Shown: positions 17,829 through 28,490, counted from the stretch's first letter. The stretch: 64,000 bases of DNA from Myxococcus stipitatus (GCF_037414475.1 NZ_CP147913.1:806001-870000); one strand, 5' to 3'. The notes: generated from the sequence alone by a model not told the origin. Program-made: numbers and translations.

Positions 17829-18313
17829 TCGGCGGGACTCAGCGGCCGGTACTTGGCGCGGACCGCGCGCCAGACGCCGTCGTCTTCCTTCTCGAACGTT
17901 CCCTCGATGAGGTAGGCGTTCAGCACGCTGTCCGCCGCCAGGTCCTTCACGTCCTGCGCCTGCGAGCGGCCGAAGATGAAGCGCGCCTGGAAGTCGCCCT
18001 GCGTGGGGGAGACCTCATGCACCTCCAGGTTCGTCACGAAGACGCGGACCCACTGGCCCCTGAGCACCTGGCCCGTCAACACGCCGCGCACCTGGCGATG
18101 GTCCCAGTTGCTGTCGGTGCGGAAGCGCTCGGACACCCCCTCCATCACCCCGGAGACGTCCTTCTGCTCCGCGGCGCGGGCCATCGTGATGACCTGACGG
18201 GTGATGGCCTCGGGGACGCCCGGCTCCTGGCGCGGCCAGAAGTAGAGCACCGCCCCCGCCGCCGCCAGCGCCAACCCCAGCCCCACCACCCTCGAACGCG
18301 ACAACATCACCAT
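17819..18313 (-). CDS. membrane-anchored small protein, function unknown
   Basis: The 164-residue product has one N-terminal membrane helix or uncleaved signal (about residues 6-24) and a soluble part that looks NTF2-like (opening ITRQVITMARAAEQKD, later FRTDSNWDHRQVRG). I cannot name the family. It begins 7 bp after the cNMP-domain gene and has GAGG just upstream, so it is the last gene of a three-gene operon. An open extension upstream overlaps that gene and is rejected. Confidence 0.65.
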   Translation of the reverse strand: MVMLSRSRVVGLGLALAAAGAVLYFWPRQEPGVPEAITRQVITMARAAEQKDVSGVMEGVSERFRTDSNWDHRQVRGVLTGQVLRGQWVRVFVTNLEVHEVSPTQGDFQARFIFGRSQAQDVKDLAADSVLNAYLIEGTFEKEDDGVWRAVRAKYRPLSPAELL

Positions 18314-18320
18314 GCACGCC

Positions 18321-19652
18321 TCACGCCGCCTCGGGCTCGAGCACCAGCTCGTCCGCGTCGATGATTTCGGCGGGGCGGAGGGCCTCGCCAATCTGCTTCA
18401 GCCGCCGGTCCGACAGCTGCTCCAGGTACGTCCGGATGTGCGGGAAGGCGCGGACCAGTTCGTGGAACGCGTTGCGCTCCAGGAAGGCCGCCGCCGTCTT
18501 GCGCGTGGCCACCACGGTGGCCGTGGCGCGCAGGCCCGTCAGCAGGGAGATCTCCCCGGCGACCTCTCCCTCGCGCAGCACGCCCAGCGTCACGGTGCCA
18601 CCCGCCGGGTCCTCCTTCTGCACCACCAGCTCACCGGCGAGCACGATGAACAGACCCGCCGAGTGTTCACCCTCCACCAGCACCTTCTCGTTCCCCTGCA
18701 GCGCGCGGAAGGTGAAGCGCTGGAGCAGCGCGCCCCGCTCCGACTCCGGCAGCGCCTGGAACATGGGCGAGGTGGCCATCAGGTTGCGCGCCATGCGCTG
18801 CTGCGCGAAGTCCGCGAGCACCTGCGGCACCGCGGGGAAGAGCTTCGCCATCGCGTTGAGGTGCTCGCGGCGAATCTCGAAGACCTCCGTGTCGGACACG
18901 GCGGCCACCGTGGCCGTCGGCGGCGCGCCCGTCAGCAGGGCAATCTCCCCGAAGATGGAGCCGCCGCCCAGGAAGCCCAGCGTCTTGGCCTCACCGTCCA
19001 TCTGCCGCGTCACCTCGGCCTTGCCCGCGACGAGCACGCAGAGGTGGTCGGCGGGCTCGCCCTCGCGGCTCACCACTTCCTCGGGCCGCACCCGGCGCCA
19101 GTTCATCCGGCCCACCAGGTCGATGAACGCGTCGCGGTCCAGGTCCGCGAACAGCGGCAGCGGGGGCCGGCTGTTGGGGTCGGCGGAGCCGCCCGGGTCG
19201 GGAGCGGCCAGCACCTCGATGGCGCGGTTGGACAGCTCCTCGCCGACGAGGCCCATCAAGTCCGTGTCCACCTTGCCGTCGTAGAGCGTCTCCGGCGGCA
19301 GCGGCGGGGGCACGGCGGCCCGGCCCGGGGCACTGCGCACCGCGCGAGAGTGGACGCGGATGAGCGTGTCGCGCAGGCGCCGCTCGTTGGGCGCCAGGTC
19401 CAGGGCCAGCTTGCACGCGGCCATGGCGGACAGGAGGTAGTCGCGGCGCAGGAGCCCCTCGGCGCACGCGTGGTACGACGTGACGGCGCGCTCGCGCTCG
19501 CCCAGCTCCGCCAGACACCGGGCCGCCAGCATCCGCGAGCGGTGGTCCGCCGGGACCCGGCGCACCGCCTCCGCGAACACGGCCAGGGCCCGCTCGAACT
19601 GACGCTCCTCGAGGAGGTCCATCCCGAGCTCACGCAGCGACGACTCGCTCAT
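18321..19652 (-). CDS. TPR protein with two cyclic-nucleotide-binding domains
   Basis: The 443-residue cytoplasmic protein has N-terminal TPR-like helices (about 1-110), a linker, and two CRP-type cNMP-binding domains (about 165-285 and 295-420). Each has the phosphate-cassette GE: FGEIALLTG and AGEISLLTG. Neither has Arg at the position that contacts the cyclic phosphate in CRP (GAPPTATV and LRATATV). Ligand binding is therefore uncertain, or the ligand differs. There is no helix-turn-helix, so it is not a CRP-type regulator. It lies between the FHA gene (40 bp away) and the small anchored protein (7 bp away). Confidence 0.82.
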   Translation of the reverse strand: MSESSLRELGMDLLEERQFERALAVFAEAVRRVPADHRSRMLAARCLAELGERERAVTSYHACAEGLLRRDYLLSAMAACKLALDLAPNERRLRDTLIRVHSRAVRSAPGRAAVPPPLPPETLYDGKVDTDLMGLVGEELSNRAIEVLAAPDPGGSADPNSRPPLPLFADLDRDAFIDLVGRMNWRRVRPEEVVSREGEPADHLCVLVAGKAEVTRQMDGEAKTLGFLGGGSIFGEIALLTGAPPTATVAAVSDTEVFEIRREHLNAMAKLFPAVPQVLADFAQQRMARNLMATSPMFQALPESERGALLQRFTFRALQGNEKVLVEGEHSAGLFIVLAGELVVQKEDPAGGTVTLGVLREGEVAGEISLLTGLRATATVVATRKTAAAFLERNAFHELVRAFPHIRTYLEQLSDRRLKQIGEALRPAEIIDADELVLEPEAA

Positions 19653-19692
19653 CCCAAATCTCCACGCGCCTTCGTTGTTGGCGAGCGCACGC

Positions 19693-21804
19693 TCACGGCT
19701 GCAGCTCGCTCAGGAACATCTCCGCCTTGCGCTTCGTATCCGAGCCCTCGGGCGCTGTCTCGATGACAATCTTGAACTTCATCGCGGCGGCGGACGGGTC
19801 CCTGTCGCGTTCGATATAGGCGCGCATGTAGAGCTCCTCCACCTTCTTCTGCAGCTCATCCAGGCCGTCGCGCGCCCGGCGGTCGCCAGGGTTGAGGCGC
19901 AGCGCCTCGCGGAAGTTGGAGCCCGCGGCGGCCAGGTCGCCCTTCTTCAAGGCCCCCTGCCCCGCCGCAAGCGCCGCCGACGCGAGCTGCTCATCCAGCG
20001 TGCGGCCCAGCGAGCCCTGGAAGCCGATCTGCCGGTACAGCTCGGCGGCCCGGCGCAGGGGCTTCGACGCGGACTCCAGCGCGTTGGACGCCAGCTTCTT
20101 CTGCGCGTCATCCAGCGTGCGCTGGAACTGGGGGATGAGCGTCTTGAGCTGGCGGGAGCGGTCCCTCACGTCCTTGTCCGCCTTGTACTTCTCCACCACG
20201 CGGTCGCACTCCAGCACCGCGCGCTGGTAGTCCCCGCCGTTGAAGCGCCGCTCCACGTCGGTGAAGGCCTCTTCGATGAAGCGCTTGCGCTCCTCCTTGG
20301 CCAGCTCCTCGGCGCGCGCGCGTCCCGCCCGGGCCCGGCGCGCGTCGTCCGCGGACTCCTTGGCCAGCTCCGCCACCAGGTCCTGCAACCGCTGCGAATA
20401 GGCGGGCTTGCTGACGTCCGGCATCCGGTCCAGCAGCGCGCGCACCGCGTCGGCGTCCCGAGCGGCGAGCGCATCCTCCATCTTCGCGATGCGGAACGCC
20501 GTGTCCTTCTCCTCCAGCTCCGCCTCCAGCTTGCGCTTCACGTCGTCCGACTTCGCCGTGCCCATCGGCGCGGCGGCGAGAATCTTCCGCGCCTCGTCGA
20601 AGTTCTGTGCGTCCATCAGCTCGCGCGCGGCCTGGAACACCTTGCGGACCTCCACCTCCTTGGCCACCGCCTTGAGCAGGCCCTCCTCGTCCACCCCCGG
20701 CCGCAGCCGCTCCGCTTCCTCCACGAAGCCCAGCGCCGCCGGGTAGTCGTCCGAGCGCACCGCCTCGCGCGCCTTCTGCATCAACAGCTTCGCCCGCTCG
20801 ATGCTCGGGTCTGGAGGAGGCGGCGGGGGCGGCTTCGAGGGGACGAGCAGCAGCCCCAGCATGAGCAGCACCACCACCGCGCCGCCCACGCCGATGAGCA
20901 GCTTCACCTTCGGGTTGCCCTCCGCCACCGAGGCCCTCGGAGGCGGACGCGTGCGGGGAATGGCGATGGCGCCCTTGCCCTTGTTCTCGCGGTTCTTCGC
21001 CAGGAGCTGCTCGGGCACGCGGTAGTTGGCGTTGGTCGCCTCGTTGAGGCGAGGGTCGTTCGGGTCCACGTCGGAGCCCCGCGCCGAGTTCGCCGACTTG
21101 CGGGCCTCGTCGCGCTCCTTGGACGCCTCCTCGCGCTCGCGCTTCTCCTCGGCCTCGCGGGCCTCCGCCTGGACGCGCAGCTCCTTGATTTGCTCCGCCT
21201 CGTCCACGAAGCGCAGCCGCGTCTTGCCCATGGCGATTTCATCCCCGTGTTTGAGGATGCACTCGTCCACGCGCTGATCATTCACCTGGGTGCCGGAGAT
21301 GCTCCCCAGGTCCCGCATCGCCACGCCGTTCTGGCTGTAGACGAGCTCCAGGTGCCGGCGCGACACGGACTGGTCGTCCAGCACGAAGTCGCAGTCCTTG
21401 CCGCGGCCCACCACCATCCGCACGCCCTGAAAGCGCTTCTTGCGGCCCCGGTCCGGCCCCGCCAGCACCAGCATCTGCACCGGCGGCCCGGCCCGCGTCG
21501 CGTCGGAGTTGTCGTCGTCGTCCTCCCTGCGGGGCTCATCGTCGCGCGACTCGGGCATGGCCCCCACGCGCGTCTCGTCCGCGCGCGAGCGGGGAGGCAA
21601 GGCATCCCCGTAGAGCTCGGGGTTCGCGGGACCATCAGAGGAGTCATCCCCGGAGTCTGGCGCGGCGAAGTCCTCATCGGACGAGGAGGCCTCACGCGGC
21701 GGGCGGCCCTTGGCCGACGGCTTCGCCGAGGGAGAGTCCGCCCCCGCGTTGCCGCCAGAACGGCCGGCACCAGAACGGGAGGAGGATGGAGGACGAGCGG
21801 GCAT
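19693..21804 (-). CDS. FHA-transmembrane-TPR protein
   Basis: A 703-residue protein with these parts in order: a disordered acidic Ser/Pro-rich head (about 1-100); an FHA phosphothreonine-binding domain (about 115-195: MVVGRGKDCDFVL, SVSRRHLEL, GSISGTQVND); a charged coiled coil; one membrane helix (about 290-312); a Pro run; and a TPR-like array to the C-terminus. The FHA domain would be cytoplasmic and the repeats periplasmic, so it could relay Ser/Thr-kinase signalling to the envelope (inference). The start is uncertain: an in-frame ATG at 21837 is equally poor in ribosome site. First gene of the cNMP operon. Confidence 0.82.
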   Translation of the reverse strand: MPARPPSSSRSGAGRSGGNAGADSPSAKPSAKGRPPREASSSDEDFAAPDSGDDSSDGPANPELYGDALPPRSRADETRVGAMPESRDDEPRREDDDDNSDATRAGPPVQMLVLAGPDRGRKKRFQGVRMVVGRGKDCDFVLDDQSVSRRHLELVYSQNGVAMRDLGSISGTQVNDQRVDECILKHGDEIAMGKTRLRFVDEAEQIKELRVQAEAREAEEKREREEASKERDEARKSANSARGSDVDPNDPRLNEATNANYRVPEQLLAKNRENKGKGAIAIPRTRPPPRASVAEGNPKVKLLIGVGGAVVVLLMLGLLLVPSKPPPPPPPDPSIERAKLLMQKAREAVRSDDYPAALGFVEEAERLRPGVDEEGLLKAVAKEVEVRKVFQAARELMDAQNFDEARKILAAAPMGTAKSDDVKRKLEAELEEKDTAFRIAKMEDALAARDADAVRALLDRMPDVSKPAYSQRLQDLVAELAKESADDARRARAGRARAEELAKEERKRFIEEAFTDVERRFNGGDYQRAVLECDRVVEKYKADKDVRDRSRQLKTLIPQFQRTLDDAQKKLASNALESASKPLRRAAELYRQIGFQGSLGRTLDEQLASAALAAGQGALKKGDLAAAGSNFREALRLNPGDRRARDGLDELQKKVEELYMRAYIERDRDPSAAAMKFKIVIETAPEGSDTKRKAEMFLSELQP

Positions 21805-21908
21805 GAGATGGGGTCCAGGTTCCGAAACGTCGCGCATCTTAAAGCGCCGTCACCACGGTGGGAATGCGACAAGCCAGCCAGCGGGGAAAGAAGGGCGACC
21901 TTTGTCCG

Positions 21909-21937
21909 TTGCTCTGGGAGATTCCTCTTTCTATGTA
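21909..21937 (+). promoter_or_regulatory. candidate tldD promoter
   Basis: TTGCTC (21909-21914) and TATGTA (21932-21937) are 17 bp apart, 41 bp before the tldD start. Both hexamers match only half of consensus. Confidence 0.3.
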
Positions 21938-21978
21938 GGTTTCCACACCCCCAGCGCTTCACCGAGGGAGTTATCGAC

Positions 21979-23460
21979 ATGCCCCGAGCGTCCGCGCCGC
22001 CCCGGCGCGCCCCCCCGTCCCAACTGGCCCCCCTGGCGGCCCGGCGGCCCGTGCCCGCGCCCCTCCTGCCCCAGGGGCTCCTGGAGCGGCTGCTCGCCGT
22101 GGCCATGGAGCGAGGAGGAGATTTCGCGGAGGTCTACGTGGAGCGCACCCACAGCACCAGCGTGGTGCTCGAGGAGTCGCGCATCAAGAGCGCCCAGACG
22201 GGCCTGGTGCAGGGCGTGGGTGTCCGGGTCATCTCCGGAGGCAAGGTGGGCTACGCCTTCTCCGACGACTGGGACGAGCCCGCGCTGCTGCGGGCTGCCT
22301 CCACGGCGGCTATGATTGCCCAGTCCACCGGCGCGGAGCGGGCCTTCCCCGTCTCGCGCGTCGCGGTGCCCAGCCACTACCACGTCCCCACCCCGCTGTC
22401 GGACGTGGAGGTGGCGCTGAAGGCGTCGCTGCTGACCCGCGCGGACAAGGCCGCCCGGGCCTTCGACTCGAGGGTGACACAGGTCAACGCCGCGTATGGC
22501 GACCAGACGCGCCGCATCGCCGTGGCCAACACGGAGGGGCGCTACACCGAGGACACCCAGGACCTGTGCCGTCTGTCGGTGCACGTGGTGGCCCAGGGCA
22601 AGAAGAACGAGCGGCGCACGGGCATGTATGGCGGCGGAGGCCGGGTGCCCTTCACCCACTGGGAGACCTTCCCGCCCGAGGAGGTGGCGCGCGAGGCGGC
22701 CCGGCAGTCGGTGGCCACGCTGGGCGCGGTGGACTGCGCGGCGGGCCCCCAGACGGTGGTGCTGGCGCCGGGCTGGAGCGGCATCCTGCTGCACGAGGCG
22801 GTGGGCCACGGCCTGGAGGCGGACTTCATCCGCAAGGGGACGTCGCTGTTCGTGGGCAAGCTGGGAGAGAAGGTCGCCTCGGAGCTTGTCACCGTCATCG
22901 ACGACGGCACGGTGTCCAGCGGCCGGGGCTCCATCAACATCGACGACGAGGGCACGCCGGGCGAGCGCAAGGTGCTCATCGCGAACGGCGTGCTCAAGGG
23001 CTATCTCTACGACAGCCTCAACGCGAAGCTGATGGGCCAGCGCTCCACGGGCAGCGGGCGGCGGGAGTCGTTCCGCCACCTGCCCATCCCGCGCATGACG
23101 AACACGTTCCTGGCTCCGGGCAACCACCATCCGGAGGACATCCTCAAGGAGGTGAAGCGGGGCCTGTACTGCGCCACGTTCGGCGGCGGACAGGTGGACA
23201 TCAGCAACGGCAACTTCGTCTTCGAGGTGAGCGAGGCGTACCAGATTGAAGACGGCAAGCTGGGTCGTCCGGTGAAGAACGCCACGCTCATCGGCGTGGG
23301 GCCGGAGGCCCTCAAGAACGTGTCCCGCGTGGGGTGCGACCCGCGGCCGGACCCGGGCATGGGCATCTGCGGAAAGAACGGGCAGTCGATGCCGGTGGGC
23401 GTGGGCCTGCCCACGGTGCGCATCGACAACGTCACCGTGGGCGGAACCCAGGTCGGCTGA
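21979..23460 (+). CDS. tldD: TldD metalloprotease subunit
   Basis: TldD and TldE form a heterodimeric zinc protease that degrades unfolded peptides and, in E. coli, matures microcin B17. The 493-residue protein has the TldD-specific zinc motif HExxxH as HEAVGH (272-277). It also has the family's RTGMYGGGGR and glycine-rich C-terminal stretches such as FGGGQVDISNGNFVF. The ATG at 21979 has GGGAG upstream, while the open frame beyond it is non-coding. The tldE gene starts 20 bp later. A Pro/Ala-rich extension of about 25 residues precedes the usual N-terminus. Confidence 0.93.
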   Translation: MPRASAPPRRAPPSQLAPLAARRPVPAPLLPQGLLERLLAVAMERGGDFAEVYVERTHSTSVVLEESRIKSAQTGLVQGVGVRVISGGKVGYAFSDDWDEPALLRAASTAAMIAQSTGAERAFPVSRVAVPSHYHVPTPLSDVEVALKASLLTRADKAARAFDSRVTQVNAAYGDQTRRIAVANTEGRYTEDTQDLCRLSVHVVAQGKKNERRTGMYGGGGRVPFTHWETFPPEEVAREAARQSVATLGAVDCAAGPQTVVLAPGWSGILLHEAVGHGLEADFIRKGTSLFVGKLGEKVASELVTVIDDGTVSSGRGSINIDDEGTPGERKVLIANGVLKGYLYDSLNAKLMGQRSTGSGRRESFRHLPIPRMTNTFLAPGNHHPEDILKEVKRGLYCATFGGGQVDISNGNFVFEVSEAYQIEDGKLGRPVKNATLIGVGPEALKNVSRVGCDPRPDPGMGICGKNGQSMPVGVGLPTVRIDNVTVGGTQVG

Positions 23461-23480
23461 AGGAAAGAGCACCCAACACC

Positions 23481-24827
23481 ATGGACTACCAAAAGCTCGC
23501 AAAGCGAATCGTCCAGCGCGCCACGAAGAAGGGCGCAAGCCAGGCGGAGGCCTTCCTGGAGGTGGGCCGCCAGAGCACGGTGCGCGTGCGCGAAGGACAG
23601 ATTGAGGACCTCACCCAGTCCACGTCCAAGGGCGTGGGCCTGCGCGTCGTCGTGAAGGGCCGGCTGGGCTTCGCCTTCACGTCGGACTTCGAGCCCTCCG
23701 GCCTGGAGCGCCTCGTCGACCAGGCGCTGAAGCTGGCCGAGGCCGCCGCGCCCAACAAGCTCAACGGCCTGCCCGGCGCGAAGGAGCTGGGCCGGCTGGG
23801 CGACACCGGCGCGCTGTACGACGCCGCGGTGGCGAACCTGCCCGGGGACTGGAAGGTGAAGGCCGCGCTGGAGATGGAGAAGGCGGGGCGCGCGGAGGAT
23901 GCGCGCGTGGCCACCTTCAACTCGGTGGGCGCCGGGGACTTCGTCTCCGAGGTCTACGTCGCGTCCTCGGAAGGGATGTCCGGAGGTTACTCGGGCACGT
24001 ACGTGTACCTGTTCGCGATGCCGGTGGCCTCCGGGGACGGCCAGCTCCAGAGGGGTTACTGGCTGGACTACAAGCGCTTCCTCGATGACCTGGAGTCGCC
24101 CGAGGCCATCGGCCGCGAGGCCACGCGCCGCGCGGTGCGGATGCTCGGGGCCCGGCGCGTGAAGACGCAGCAGGTGCCCGTGGTGTTCGACCCGCTCGTC
24201 GCCGCGTCGTTCGTGTCGGGCGTGGCCAGGGCGGCCAACGGAAACGCCGTGCACCAGCAGGCCAGCATGTTCGCCTCGCGCATGGGCCAGAAGCTCGCGG
24301 GAGAACACGTCACGCTGGTGGACAACGGCCTGCTGCCCCGAGGCCTCGCCACCGCGCCATTCGATGGCGAGGGCGTGCCCACCCGGCGCACGCCCATCAT
24401 CGACCGCGGCGTGCTCACCCACTTCCTCTACGACGCGTTCACCGCTCGCAAGGCGAAGGCGCGCCCCACCGGCAACGCCAAGCGCGGCTACAACGCGCTG
24501 CCCTCCATCGGCGCCAGCAACCTCTACCTCGAGCCGGGCCAGAAGCCTCCCGAGCAGCTCATCCGCGAGGTGGACCGGGGCTTCTACGTCACGTCGCTGC
24601 TCGGCCATGGCGCAAACCCCGTCACGGGGGAGCTGTCCGCGGGCGCCAACGGTCTGTGGATCGAGAACGGCGAGCTGACGCACGCGGTGCAGGAAGTCAC
24701 CGTGGCGGGCAACGTCCTGAAGATGCTCCAGGACCTGGACGGCGTGGGCAACGACTTGCAGTTTCGCGGCGGCGCGACGGGTGCGCCCACTGTCCGCTTC
24801 CGGGGTCTCACGCTCTCCGGGGAGTAG
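23481..24827 (+). CDS. pmbA: TldE/PmbA, inactive partner of TldD
   Basis: The 448-residue protein is homologous to TldD but lacks the HExxxH zinc site, as TldE/PmbA proteins do. It completes the central cleft of the heterodimer. Recognisable segments include GVGLRVVVKGRLGFAFTSD, NALPSIGASNLYLEPG and SAGANGLWIENGEL. The ATG is 20 bp after tldD. The pair is chromosomally complete with no peptide-precursor gene beside it, which favours general peptide turnover over bacteriocin maturation. Confidence 0.92.
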   Translation: MDYQKLAKRIVQRATKKGASQAEAFLEVGRQSTVRVREGQIEDLTQSTSKGVGLRVVVKGRLGFAFTSDFEPSGLERLVDQALKLAEAAAPNKLNGLPGAKELGRLGDTGALYDAAVANLPGDWKVKAALEMEKAGRAEDARVATFNSVGAGDFVSEVYVASSEGMSGGYSGTYVYLFAMPVASGDGQLQRGYWLDYKRFLDDLESPEAIGREATRRAVRMLGARRVKTQQVPVVFDPLVAASFVSGVARAANGNAVHQQASMFASRMGQKLAGEHVTLVDNGLLPRGLATAPFDGEGVPTRRTPIIDRGVLTHFLYDAFTARKAKARPTGNAKRGYNALPSIGASNLYLEPGQKPPEQLIREVDRGFYVTSLLGHGANPVTGELSAGANGLWIENGELTHAVQEVTVAGNVLKMLQDLDGVGNDLQFRGGATGAPTVRFRGLTLSGE

Positions 24828-24833
24828 CCCTAC

Positions 24834-24867
24834 CTCCCGCGTCCTCCTAGCGTGGGCGGCGCGGGAG
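24834..24867 (+). terminator. hairpin after tldDE
   Basis: CTCCCGCG (24834-24841) pairs exactly with CGCGGGAG (24860-24867) across an 18-nt loop, six bases after the pmbA stop. Confidence 0.45.
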
Positions 24868-24952
24868 TGAGTCACCCCACCCGCTCGGGGAGCCGGATGT
24901 CAGGGCCTCCGGCTACACCTTTCGTCGTCCGCAGCGAAGGAGGGCACACCTC

Positions 24953-25969
24953 ATGGCAGCGAAGTCCGCACGAAAGAGGGCCGCCGCGAAGCCGAAGCCC
25001 GCGGCCACGACTCCCCGCAAGCCTCGCCGCAAGAAGGCGGCACCCCAGTCGCGGGGCTTGTCTCCGGCCGACGTGGCCAGCGACTCGGTGGAGTACCCCA
25101 CTGAAATCCTCGACGCCGTGCGCGAGGACGGTGGCGAGGTGCTCGGCGTCTACCGCGAGCCGCTCGGTGGACACCCCGTGGTGCTCGCGGTGCTCCCCAT
25201 CGACAAGGTGGAGCCCACGCCGTACCAGCGCGACCTGTCCGAGCCTCACGTGAAGCGGCTCGCCAGCGCCATGGAGCGGCTGGACCGCTTCCTGGACCCC
25301 GTCATCGCCGTGCGCAAGGACGGCCGCTACTGGACGCCCAACGGCAACCACCGGCTACACGCCAGCAAGATGCTGGGCGCGAAATCCATCGTCGCGCTGC
25401 TCCTCCCCGACGAGGACGTGGCCTATCAAATCCTCGCCCTCAACACGGAGAAGGCCCACAACCTCAAGGAGCGCTCGCTGGAGGTGGTCCGCATGTACCG
25501 GGGCCTGGTGGGCGCGGGCCGGGCGGGCGCGGAGAAGACCTTCGCGCACCTCTTCGAGGAGCCTGCCTTCATCACCCTGGGCGCCGCCTATGAGCAGCGC
25601 CCCCGCTTCTCCGCGGGCGCGTACCACCCCTTCGTCAAGGTGGTGGAGGACTTCCTGGACCTGCCGTTGGACAAGGCGCTCGCCGTGCGCGAGGCCCGGG
25701 CCCAGCGCCTCCTGGAGCTCGACGACGCGGTGGTGGCGGTGGTCAACGCCCTCAAGGACAAGGGCATGCAGAGCCCCTACCTCAAGAACTTCGTCGTCGC
25801 GCGCATCAACTTCCTGCGCTTCCGCAAGGGCGGAGCAAAGCCTGATTTCGACGACACCGTGGAGAAGATGCTGGCCAGCGCACGCAAGTTCAACCTCGAC
25901 TCCGTCAAGCGTGAGGACATTGGCCGGATGGGCGGCGGTCCTCTCGAGCCCGACGAAGAGCACGCGTAG
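24953..25969 (+). CDS. ParB/Srx-domain protein
   Basis: The 338-residue cytoplasmic protein has a very basic Lys/Arg/Ala-rich head (1-35), then a ParB/sulfiredoxin-like fold: LPIDKVEPTPYQRDLSE, RLASAMERLDR and the nucleotide-site-like NGNHRLHASKMLG. A helical C-terminal part follows. No ParA, parS array or replication gene is adjacent, so a chromosome-partition role should not be assumed. ParB-fold proteins bind CTP or DNA or act as nucleases. AGGAGG precedes the ATG. The NtrC-type regulator starts 30 bp downstream, suggesting co-transcription. Confidence 0.75.
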   Translation: MAAKSARKRAAAKPKPAATTPRKPRRKKAAPQSRGLSPADVASDSVEYPTEILDAVREDGGEVLGVYREPLGGHPVVLAVLPIDKVEPTPYQRDLSEPHVKRLASAMERLDRFLDPVIAVRKDGRYWTPNGNHRLHASKMLGAKSIVALLLPDEDVAYQILALNTEKAHNLKERSLEVVRMYRGLVGAGRAGAEKTFAHLFEEPAFITLGAAYEQRPRFSAGAYHPFVKVVEDFLDLPLDKALAVREARAQRLLELDDAVVAVVNALKDKGMQSPYLKNFVVARINFLRFRKGGAKPDFDDTVEKMLASARKFNLDSVKREDIGRMGGGPLEPDEEHA

Positions 25970-25999
25970 GGAACAAGGATTGCAAGCAGCGGCCCCACC

Positions 26000-27391
<1,392 letters not shown>

Positions 27392-27421
27392 CAGGCCGTC
27401 ACACCAGCCCCCACCCCGCTT

Positions 27422-27432
27422 TGACAATTTGT
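27422..27432. promoter_or_regulatory. palindrome upstream of the gspC promoter, possible activator site
   Basis: GACAATTTGTC is an odd-length perfect palindrome (GACAA-T-TTGTC) lying about 105 bp upstream of the -24 element. That position suits an upstream activating sequence for an NtrC-type protein. Only one clear copy is seen. Confidence 0.35.
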
Positions 27433-27536
27433 CCGAAGGCCCGGGGCGGCCTGCTCCCTCGCTCGGGACGGTCCCCCTTTCTGGAATAATTTCGAGCGCT
27501 TGGCCGTCCCCCTTGGATGGCCCGCCTGGCCCACGG

Positions 27537-27552
27537 TGGCACCTGACTTGCT
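27537..27552 (+). promoter_or_regulatory. sigma-54 (-24/-12) promoter of the gsp operon
   Basis: TGGCACCTGACTTGCT matches the sigma-54 consensus TGGCAC-N5-TTGCW at every fixed position, with GG (27538-27539) and GC (27550-27551) at the required spacing. It lies 32 bp before the gspC ATG and just downstream of the NtrC-type activator gene. Confidence 0.8.
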
Positions 27553-27584
27553 CTCCACGGGTTCGGCTTTCACTCGGAAGCGTG

Positions 27585-28490
27585 ATGGAACTCTTCTTTC
27601 GCAAATACTTCTGGACAGTGACCTTGCTGTTCATCGCGCTCGTCGCCCTGTTGGCGGCGAAGACGGTGAACCTGTTCGTCGAGTCCGCCATCTCCCCGGT
27701 GCCCACGTCGGGGGCCAACGTGCGCGCGCCGACCCAGACACGTCAGCAGGCAGCGCTGGCCCTGCCGGACATGGAGGGACTGTCGCGCATCACGGGCATC
27801 AAGATTCCGGAGCTGGAGAAGCCGGTGATTGAGCCCACGACCCCGGTCGCGGACCTCAACGCGGAGCCCGTGAAGAGCGGCCTTCGCGTGAAGCTCCTGG
27901 GCACGCTCGTCGCGGGCAACCCGGACTGGTCCTTCGCCTCCATCCAGGACATGGTGACCCAGCGTGCCCAGACGTACATGAAGGGCAACGAGCTGCAGGG
28001 CGCCAAAGTCCATCAAATCGAGCGCGAGCGCGTCATCATCATCAACAACGGCCGCAAGGAGTTCATCGACGGCAACCCGGGTGACGGCGCGACAGCGTAT
28101 ACGCCCCCCACGCCGCCGGTGGCGAATGCCAATACCACCAACTCCACCAGCGGCATCCGCGCGGTCAGCGACAACGAGTACGAAGTGCCTCGCGCGGAGA
28201 TCGACAAGACGCTCAACAACCTCAACGACGTGGCCATGCAGGCGCGCATCGTCCCCGCCTTCAAGGACGGCCAGGCCGTGGGCTTCAAGCTCTTCTCCAT
28301 CCGCCCGGACTCCATCTACTCGAAGATTGGCGTCCAGAACGGTGACGTCATCCGCCGCATCAACGGATTCGACCTCAACAGCCCCGAGAAGGCGCTGGAG
28401 GTCTATTCCAAGATGAAGGACGCATCCCGCATTGAAATCGAGATCGAGCGCAACGGAGCGCCGATCCGCAAGTCCTACAACGTCCGTTAA
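27585..28490 (+). CDS. gspC: type II secretion protein GspC
   Basis: GspC is the inner-membrane clamp that links the secretin GspD to the GspF/L/M platform. The 301-residue protein has one N-terminal membrane helix (about 10-30), a homology region (about 95-165: LRVKLLGTLVAGNPDWSFA, VHQIERERVIIINNG) and a C-terminal PDZ domain (about 225-300: FSIRPDSIYSKIGVQNGD). PDZ-type GspC is the classical form. The ATG has GGAAG upstream. It is the first gene of the secretion operon, directly behind the sigma-54 promoter. Confidence 0.92.
   Translation: MELFFRKYFWTVTLLFIALVALLAAKTVNLFVESAISPVPTSGANVRAPTQTRQQAALALPDMEGLSRITGIKIPELEKPVIEPTTPVADLNAEPVKSGLRVKLLGTLVAGNPDWSFASIQDMVTQRAQTYMKGNELQGAKVHQIERERVIIINNGRKEFIDGNPGDGATAYTPPTPPVANANTTNSTSGIRAVSDNEYEVPRAEIDKTLNNLNDVAMQARIVPAFKDGQAVGFKLFSIRPDSIYSKIGVQNGDVIRRINGFDLNSPEKALEVYSKMKDASRIEIEIERNGAPIRKSYNVR

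Noticed and set aside
19675..21978. A 768-codon N-terminal extension of TldD
   Set aside because: It lies antisense to the FHA gene and lacks any motif. GGGAG and the start of TldD similarity fix the start at 21979.
21979..24827. tldD-tldE as part of a modified-peptide (RiPP) maturation cluster
   Set aside because: No precursor peptide, cyclodehydratase or exporter gene adjoins them. The pair is common as a housekeeping locus.
24953..25969. Chromosome-partition parB
   Set aside because: No parA, no parS-like repeats and no origin nearby. The protein has only the ParB/Srx core, so the name was not applied.
27421..27426. TTGACA as the -35 of a sigma-70 promoter for gspC
   Set aside because: No acceptable -10 occurs 16-18 bp downstream (GC-only sequence). 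The hexamer is better explained as part of the GACAA-T-TTGTC palindrome.
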